A DNA stretch of 64,000 bases from Streptomyces shenzhenensis. GTDB lineage: Bacteria; Actinomycetota; Actinomycetes; Streptomycetales; Streptomycetaceae. The notes beneath the pieces were generated by a model that ran no database searches, was not told the origin of the DNA, and worked only from the letters and a program-made list of their open reading frames with translations. Location of the stretch: NCBI RefSeq assembly GCF_003688995.1, contig NZ_PENI01000007.1:186001-250000 (forward strand), read 5' to 3'. Of this stretch, positions 59,067 through 64,000 are shown in pieces. The translations under genes were made by a program, and so were the position numbers. How positions within the stretch are numbered: position 1 is the stretch's first letter; each line of letters starts with the position of its first letter.

Positions 59067-59905
59067 TCACCGACGTCCACTCGCATCTGTTCCGCCACAG
59101 CCACGACTTCGACGACACCTTCCGCGCCGAGTCGGCACGGGCCCACGCGGGCGAGGTGGACCTCACCGTGCGCTGGGCGGACTACGCGGCGACCGCGCCG
59201 CCCGGCACCCGCACCATCGTGGTCGGCGGCAAGGCGCGGCGCAGCGGACTGTGGGTGGACGACGCGGCCGTCGCCGCCTACGTCGCGAGCCGGCCCGACC
59301 GGCTCATCGGCTACCTCGCCCTGGACCCGACCCAGCCCGGCTGGCAGGACGAACTGCGCCACGGCCACCAGGAACTGGGCCTGCGGGGCATCAAACTCAT
59401 GCCGATGTACGCCGGTTTCGACCCGGCCGCCGAGGAGTACGACCCGCTGTACGCGTACGCCGAGCGGCACGGGCTGCCGCTGCTGGTGCACACCGGCACC
59501 ACCTTCGTCTCGCAGGCCCGGCTGGCGTACGCGATGCCCCGCCACCTGGACGAAGTGGCCATCCGGCACCCGGAGTTGCGGATGGTCCTCGCTCATCTCG
59601 GCCACCCCTTCGAGGGCGAGTGCATCGCGGTGATCCGCAAGCACCGGCATGTGTACGCCGACATCAGCGCGCTGCACTACCGCCCCTTCCAGCTCTGGCA
59701 CAGCCTGCGGCTGGTCCAGGACTACGGAGTGTGGGAGAAGCTCCTGTTCGGCAGCGACTACCCGTTCACCACCGTCGACGCCTCCGTCGAGGGCCTGCGC
59801 CGGATCGCCGCCGTCCCCGGCATCCCCGGGCTCGATCCGCTGGACCGCGACGCGGTGGAGGCCCTGATCCACCGCCCCTCGCTCGACCTGCTGGGCCTCG
59901 GCTGA
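59063..59905 (+). CDS. Amidohydrolase family protein (COG2159-like TIM barrel)
   Basis: The protein has 280 residues from the GTG overlapping the dehydratase stop (GTGA). The metal motif DVHSHLF (His6, His8) is at the very N terminus, followed by LRGIKLMPMYAGFDP, LLVHTGTTF (His), LAHLGHPF (His) and LLFGSDYPFTT (Asp). Enzymes of this group include decarboxylases and lactonases that use one metal ion. In a sugar-acid locus a lactonase-like or hydrolytic step is plausible. Coupled translation with the dehydratase supports a shared pathway. Confidence 0.88.
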   Translation: MITDVHSHLFRHSHDFDDTFRAESARAHAGEVDLTVRWADYAATAPPGTRTIVVGGKARRSGLWVDDAAVAAYVASRPDRLIGYLALDPTQPGWQDELRHGHQELGLRGIKLMPMYAGFDPAAEEYDPLYAYAERHGLPLLVHTGTTFVSQARLAYAMPRHLDEVAIRHPELRMVLAHLGHPFEGECIAVIRKHRHVYADISALHYRPFQLWHSLRLVQDYGVWEKLLFGSDYPFTTVDASVEGLRRIAAVPGIPGLDPLDRDAVEALIHRPSLDLLGLG

Positions 59906-59943
59906 CCGGACGCGCCCCGCCCCCGCACGACAGGAGACCGATC

Positions 59944-60774
59944 ATGGACCGCTTCGCTCTGACCGGCCGCACCGCGCTGGTCACCGGCGCCGCCCGCGGC
60001 CTCGGCCGGGCCTTCGCCACCGCCCTCGCCGAAGCGGGCGCCGACCTGGTGCTCACCGACCTGCCCGGTGACTCGGAGCTGACCGCGACGGCGGCGCGGA
60101 TCGAGGCGCTGGGCCGCTCGGTCCACGTCCTCACCCAGGACCTGAGCCGCACCGACGAGCTGCACGGCTTCGCCGACCGGGTGCGCGCGGCGGCGGGGCC
60201 GGTGCACATCCTCGTCAACAACGCCGGCGTCGCCGCCCTGGAGCGCTTCAACGAGATCACACCGGAGAGCTGGTACCGGGTGATGCGGGTCAATCTCGAC
60301 GCCGTCTTCTTCCTCACCCAGCGGATCGCCGAGCACATGGTGGCCGACCGGGTCACCGGCCGCATCATCAGCGTCACCTCGAAGAACGCCCTGGTCGCCG
60401 AGGCGGGGCTGGCGCACTACAACGCCTCGAAGGCGGCCGTCGACCTGCTCACCCAGACCCTCGCCGTGGAACTGGCGCCCCACGGCATCACCGTCAACAG
60501 CATCGCGCCCGGCATGGTGGACACCCCCATCGACGGCGCGTTCCCCTTCGACCGCGCGGCGTTCGAGGCCGCGTACCGGGAGCGCATCCCGCTGGGCCGG
60601 TACGCCGAGCCCGAGGAGTGCACCGGGGCGCTGCTGCTGCTCGCCTCGGACGCCGGCGCCTATCTCACCGGCACCCGCGTCGTCGTCGACGGCGGCGTGC
60701 TCGCCGACCAGATGCCCCGCACCCGTTTCATGCCGCCCTACCGCAACACCCTCACCCCCGAGACAGCCGAGTAG
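59944..60774 (+). CDS. Short-chain dehydrogenase/reductase (SDR)
   Basis: The protein has 276 residues from the ATG at 59944, behind AGGAGACC. Features are TGAARGLGRAF (about 14-24), NNAG (about 92-95), the catalytic Ser in ISVTSKNAL and YNASKAAVDLL (Tyr-Lys). The Asp-containing loop VLTDLPGD after strand two suggests NAD preference. The C-terminal extension MPRTRFMPPYRNTL is longer than in the SDR at 32871. It probably oxidises a hydroxyl of the sugar or keto-deoxy acid. Confidence 0.91.
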   Translation: MDRFALTGRTALVTGAARGLGRAFATALAEAGADLVLTDLPGDSELTATAARIEALGRSVHVLTQDLSRTDELHGFADRVRAAAGPVHILVNNAGVAALERFNEITPESWYRVMRVNLDAVFFLTQRIAEHMVADRVTGRIISVTSKNALVAEAGLAHYNASKAAVDLLTQTLAVELAPHGITVNSIAPGMVDTPIDGAFPFDRAAFEAAYRERIPLGRYAEPEECTGALLLLASDAGAYLTGTRVVVDGGVLADQMPRTRFMPPYRNTLTPETAE

Positions 60775-60819
60775 CGCTTCCGCGCGGGCACGGCACCGGA
60801 CAGGAAGGCACCCTCCGCG

Positions 60820-63072
60820 ATGAGACCCGACGGCACGGCCCACGAACCCGCAGACCCGGCTCCGGCGGGAGCCGTACCGGCCGCCCGGCCACGCCCCCGA
60901 CCCGGCTCGCGCCGCAGCCTGTTGAGCGCGGGCGGGCTGGGCGCCGCCCTCGCCGCGACCGCGGTGCTCGCGGCGCCCGGCACCGCGCACGCGGGCCGCG
61001 GCACGGCGGGGACGGCCGGGGTGACCTGCGCGGACACCGTGCCGGGCCTGCTCGCCCTGCCCTCCCGGGCCCGCGCCGACGGCGAACTGGCCGTGGTCGC
61101 CGGCTACCGCACGGCGGGCGACGGCGGCGGCATGGCACTGCGCTGGCACGCCCGCTCCACCGCCGCGCACAACGGCGGGACCGTGCTGCTCCCCGACGAC
61201 CGTCCGGCCCGCGGCCGCTGGCGCCAACTGCACGACGGAGTCCTGGACTTCCGCCGCTTCGGGCACTTCGACGCGTCGCGCCCGGCCGACGACGCGCTCG
61301 ACGCGATGATCCGCGATAACACGGTGCACCGGATCGAGGCCTACACGGACCTGCTGTTCCGGCGCCGGCACACGGTCGGCCGGTCCCGGCTGGAGTTCGA
61401 CTTCGGCGGCCACGAGGTGCACACCGGCGGCATGGAGAGGAACACCCACGACAATCCGTTCGGGGCGCTGCTGTACTGCGCGGGCACCCCGACGGACACC
61501 GTCGTCCGGTACGCCCTGGCCGCGAGGGTCGTGGAACTCACCGACTGCTTCCCCGTCCCGGACTCGGCCGCGTTCGCGGTCGGCCAGTGGTGGTGCCTGC
61601 GCGGCGACGAGGTGGCCGGCGGCGGCGCCGACGAGCGCGAGCTGCAGAAGCTGGTGCAGATCACCGAGATCGTCGACGCCGCACATGTCCGGGTGAACTA
61701 CCTCAACGGCTGGGAGCTGGCAGCGGGCCGCACCGTCAGCTGGACCCGGATCCGCCCGGTGGAGCGGGTGCACGTGCGCGACATGGTCTTCCTCGGCGCC
61801 GGCCAGGACACCGGCGCGGTGGACGACGAGTACTCCGGCTCCCATCCGGTCGCGTACGAGTACGCGGTGGACTGCGACGTGTCCGGGATCCACGCCACCG
61901 GCACCTTCTGGCCGGTGATCATGCGGCGCTGGTGCACCCGGTTCCGCACCGAGAGCTGCTCGCTGAAGAACCCGCCCACCGTCCTGTACGGCGGTGCCGG
62001 CTATCTCACCCAGCAGATCTCCTGTCTGTACGGGCGGGTCGCCGACTGCACCACGAGCAACGTCCGGCACCTCAACGACCTGACGGCGTCCGCCTACTGC
62101 CAGGTCGTCAACTGCCACGGCGACGGCGACGACGAGGGCGGCAACCCGTTCACCACCCATGGGCAGTACGAGCACGACCTGCTCTTCGAGGGCAACTCCG
62201 GGCTGATGGACATCGCCAACTCCGGCGCCCAGTGGGGCATCTCGGCGAAACGCATCACCGTGCGGGACCACGTCTGCTCCTGGTTCACCGCGAACACGAA
62301 GATCACCGACCTGACGCTGGAGAACGTCAGGGTCGTCCCCCGCCCGACCTTCGACACCGACGGCACCCTCGTCGTCAACGCCGACGGCGCGCAGCTCAAG
62401 GGGTGCAGCGCCAGGTTCTTCGCGATCGCCCAGCGCTCCAGCCGCTCGTCCCGCCCCACCACGGTGACGGACTGCGCCTTCGACCTGCCCGCCGGCAGCG
62501 TGCTGATACAGACCCCGGTGACCAGCCCGGTGCACTTCGTGCGGTGCGTCCTCAGCGGCCTGGACGGCAACGTGCTGCGCGGCTCGGGCCCGGTCGTGCT
62601 CACCGACTGCACCCTCACCGGGGCCGGCGGCGGTGGCGCGGCCCCGCTCCAGGTCGGCGCGTCGGAGCTGCGGATCGAGGGCGGCACGCTCACCGACACC
62701 GGCGTCGTGCTGACCGCCGTACGCGACCAGCGGATCAGTGTGAGCGGCGGGACCCGGCTGGCGGGCGGCAACTCGGGCGGTGCGCTGTTCGACCGGGCCG
62801 CCGGGCAGGACGCCGCCACCGTCGTCTGGGACCTCGACGGCATCCGCAGCGCCGCGTCCACGGGCGTCGCCCATGTGCGGATCGCGTCCGGCACCAACCA
62901 CTACGCGGCGGTCGGCGCCCGCCTCACCGGCGGCACGCTGGAACTGCGTCCGGAGGCGTTCGGCGGCGGCTCGACGCTGCTGCACACCGCGTGCACCGAA
63001 CGGGGCGTCACCCGCAGGGCGTTGCCCGGCGAAGGCGAGCGGATCCGGGTGGCGGACAACCTCGTCGCCTGA
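60820..63072 (+). CDS. Tat-exported right-handed parallel beta-helix protein, paralogue
   Basis: The 750-residue protein has a Tat signal GSRRSLLSAGGLGAALAAT (about 29-47) and shares its whole length with the protein at 52682-54901. Shared blocks include VVAGYRT.GDGGGM, AHNGGTVL, DFRRFG.FD.S.PAD.ALDAM, DNPFGA.LY, GSHPVAYEYAV.CDVSGI.ATGTFWPV, MRRWCT and GDGDD. It differs by small insertions, for example around GAGQDTGAVDDEYSG. It closes the plus-strand operon 45 bases after the SDR. The two enzymes probably attack the same or related polysaccharides outside the cell (inference). Confidence 0.78.
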   Translation: MRPDGTAHEPADPAPAGAVPAARPRPRPGSRRSLLSAGGLGAALAATAVLAAPGTAHAGRGTAGTAGVTCADTVPGLLALPSRARADGELAVVAGYRTAGDGGGMALRWHARSTAAHNGGTVLLPDDRPARGRWRQLHDGVLDFRRFGHFDASRPADDALDAMIRDNTVHRIEAYTDLLFRRRHTVGRSRLEFDFGGHEVHTGGMERNTHDNPFGALLYCAGTPTDTVVRYALAARVVELTDCFPVPDSAAFAVGQWWCLRGDEVAGGGADERELQKLVQITEIVDAAHVRVNYLNGWELAAGRTVSWTRIRPVERVHVRDMVFLGAGQDTGAVDDEYSGSHPVAYEYAVDCDVSGIHATGTFWPVIMRRWCTRFRTESCSLKNPPTVLYGGAGYLTQQISCLYGRVADCTTSNVRHLNDLTASAYCQVVNCHGDGDDEGGNPFTTHGQYEHDLLFEGNSGLMDIANSGAQWGISAKRITVRDHVCSWFTANTKITDLTLENVRVVPRPTFDTDGTLVVNADGAQLKGCSARFFAIAQRSSRSSRPTTVTDCAFDLPAGSVLIQTPVTSPVHFVRCVLSGLDGNVLRGSGPVVLTDCTLTGAGGGGAAPLQVGASELRIEGGTLTDTGVVLTAVRDQRISVSGGTRLAGGNSGGALFDRAAGQDAATVVWDLDGIRSAASTGVAHVRIASGTNHYAAVGARLTGGTLELRPEAFGGGSTLLHTACTERGVTRRALPGEGERIRVADNLVA

Positions 63073-63113
63073 GCCCTGCCCCGTCCGTCCCCGTCACCCG
63101 AGAAAGGTCCCGT

Positions 63114-64000
63114 ATGCAGTTCCGGACCGCGACCCCGGACGACGAGGCGTCGCTCGCGGACCTGTGGCACACCGCGTTCGGCGCCGCCCCGGTGGCCGCG
63201 CTGTGGCGCCGCGACCCGGGCCGGCACGGCCGCACGTTCGTCGCCGTGGAGGACGGCCGGGTCCTGTCGGTCGTGCACTGTCTGCCCCGGCCGATCCGGT
63301 CCGCCGCGGGCACGGTGGAGCGGGTCGGCTGTGTCGGCAGCGTCGCCACGCTCCCCCGGGCGCGCGGTCGCGGCCTGGTCAAGCGCCTGGCGGCGGACGC
63401 GGCCGAGGCCATGACCGCCGACGGGTGCGCCTGGTCGCTGCTGTTCACCGGGACGCCGGGGGTGTACCGGTCGGCCGGCTGGGAGACGTTCCCGGCGCCG
63501 TCCTGGCACGGGGCGCTCCCCGCTGCCGTACCCGCCGCGGAGCACGCCGGGGTCCGGGCCGCCGCCCCCGGCGACCTGCCCCGGCTCATGGCCCTGCGCG
63601 ACCGGTTCGACCGGGACCGGCCGCTGACGACCGTCCGCACCGAGGAGGACTGGCGCCGCCGGCTCCCGCACTGGTACGACGGCTCGTGCGTCACCCTGGT
63701 CACCGAGCGCACAGGCCGGGGCGGGGCGGCGGAGCCGGGCGGCTTCGTGGTGGTGCGGCTGCTCCCGGAGCGGGCCGAGATCGTGGAGATCGCCCTCGCC
63801 GGGCCGGCTCCGTCCGCCACCGCCCGGGCCCTGCTGGCCACGGCCGCGGCGCGCGCCCGGGCCGCGGGCCGCACCGGGATCGTCGTACGGCTGCCCGACG
63901 TCCCGGCCGTGCGCGGCGCGGTGCGCCGGCTGCTGCCGTCGGCCGAAGCGGTCACCGAGCACACCGGCATGGCCCGCCCGCTGCTCGCCCCGCGCGAGGC
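63114..64000 (+). CDS. GNAT family N-acetyltransferase (partial, runs off the window)
   Basis: The frame opens at the ATG at 63114 behind AAAGG and is still open at the last base, so only the first about 295 residues are seen. It has an N-terminal GNAT domain, with FRTATPDDEASLADLWHTAF and the acetyl-CoA loop VGSVATLPRARGRGLVKRL (about 66-84). A second, weaker GNAT-like half begins near VRAAAPGDLPRLMALRDRF. This two-domain layout resembles Eis-like or Eis-related acetyltransferases. It follows the beta-helix gene by 41 bases and may be cotranscribed with it. Confidence 0.82.
   Translation, partial: MQFRTATPDDEASLADLWHTAFGAAPVAALWRRDPGRHGRTFVAVEDGRVLSVVHCLPRPIRSAAGTVERVGCVGSVATLPRARGRGLVKRLAADAAEAMTADGCAWSLLFTGTPGVYRSAGWETFPAPSWHGALPAAVPAAEHAGVRAAAPGDLPRLMALRDRFDRDRPLTTVRTEEDWRRRLPHWYDGSCVTLVTERTGRGGAAEPGGFVVVRLLPERAEIVEIALAGPAPSATARALLATAAARARAAGRTGIVVRLPDVPAVRGAVRRLLPSAEAVTEHTGMARPLLAPRE

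Noticed and set aside
59758..62985. Minus-strand open frame of 1075 codons
   Set aside because: It is an antisense shadow of the SDR and beta-helix genes, with no ribosome site and low-complexity translation.
1..64000. tRNA, rRNA, CRISPR, prophage or antibiotic-biosynthesis cluster
   Set aside because: I saw no T-loop/acceptor patterns, repeat-spacer arrays, phage structural genes, or PKS/NRPS/terpene synthase domains. Siderophore genes here are for uptake only.

Overview
The window is high-GC actinobacterial chromosome, almost certainly Streptomyces or a close relative. The signs are strong third-position G/C in every gene, frequent GTG starts, GTGA/ATGA stop-start overlaps, paired DmdR/IdeR iron boxes, an XRE-DUF5753 (Scr1-type) regulator beside an RsbW-like ATPase, DUF574 methyltransferases and Tat-exported beta-helix proteins. 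It looks like accessory, arm-type DNA: about ten regulators, four ABC uptake systems, many catabolic enzymes, and several decayed genes. I see no rRNA, tRNA, CRISPR array, prophage or biosynthetic megasynthase.

Layout. 0-1.2 kb: cbtBA cobalt transporter under a cobalamin riboswitch. 1.3-7.1 kb: 3-hydroxyisobutyryl-CoA hydrolase-like enzyme, a disulfide-reductase-family flavoprotein, two gene relics (P-loop kinase, VOC), an HxlR regulator divergent from a Rid protein, and an intradiol dioxygenase. 7.2-11.9 kb: a citryl-CoA-lyase/CoA-transferase pair, an IclR regulator and an amidohydrolase, linked by shared palindromes. 11.9-12.65 kb: DoxX with a duplicated tail. 12.65-20.8 kb: LysR, gamma-glutamyltransferase-like enzyme and a dipeptide-type ABC transporter with fused ATPases, ending in a strong terminator. 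20.9-25.7 kb: iron-siderophore uptake under two iron boxes.

25.9-31.3 kb: a signalling island (DUF574 methyltransferase, RsbW-like ATPase, XRE-DUF5753 regulator, a second, frameshifted DUF574 methyltransferase), then TetR and an exported EEP-family hydrolase. 31.4-34.1 kb: a divergent TetR/SDR pair with two matching operators, bracketed by a serine-recombinase C-terminal relic and a Tn3-transposase C-terminal relic, probably old transposon cargo. 34.4-43.4 kb: VOC protein, then a sugar operon (binding protein, two permeases, LacI regulator, clan GH-A glycosidase, GH3 glycosidase). 43.5-44.6 kb: universal stress protein, terminator, decayed fumarylacetoacetase-family gene.

44.6-63.1 kb: a large apparently uncharacterised carbohydrate locus. 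Its minus-strand half encodes a sugar ABC transporter, Gfo/Idh/MocA oxidoreductase, NAD(P)-epimerase/dehydrogenase, DHDPS-family aldolase/dehydratase and D-2-hydroxyacid dehydrogenase, with a Tat-exported beta-helix protein. An IclR regulator sits at the centre, divergent from a plus-strand half encoding a class III aminotransferase, an enolase-superfamily acid-sugar dehydratase, an amidohydrolase, an SDR and a second, paralogous beta-helix protein. Two IclR-type palindromes lie in the divergent promoter. The enzyme set resembles oxidative, non-phosphorylating sugar-acid catabolism fed by extracellular polysaccharide cleavage; the substrate is unknown. A 166-bp MITE-like repeat lies exactly at the stop codon of one permease gene. 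A partial GNAT acetyltransferase runs off the right edge.
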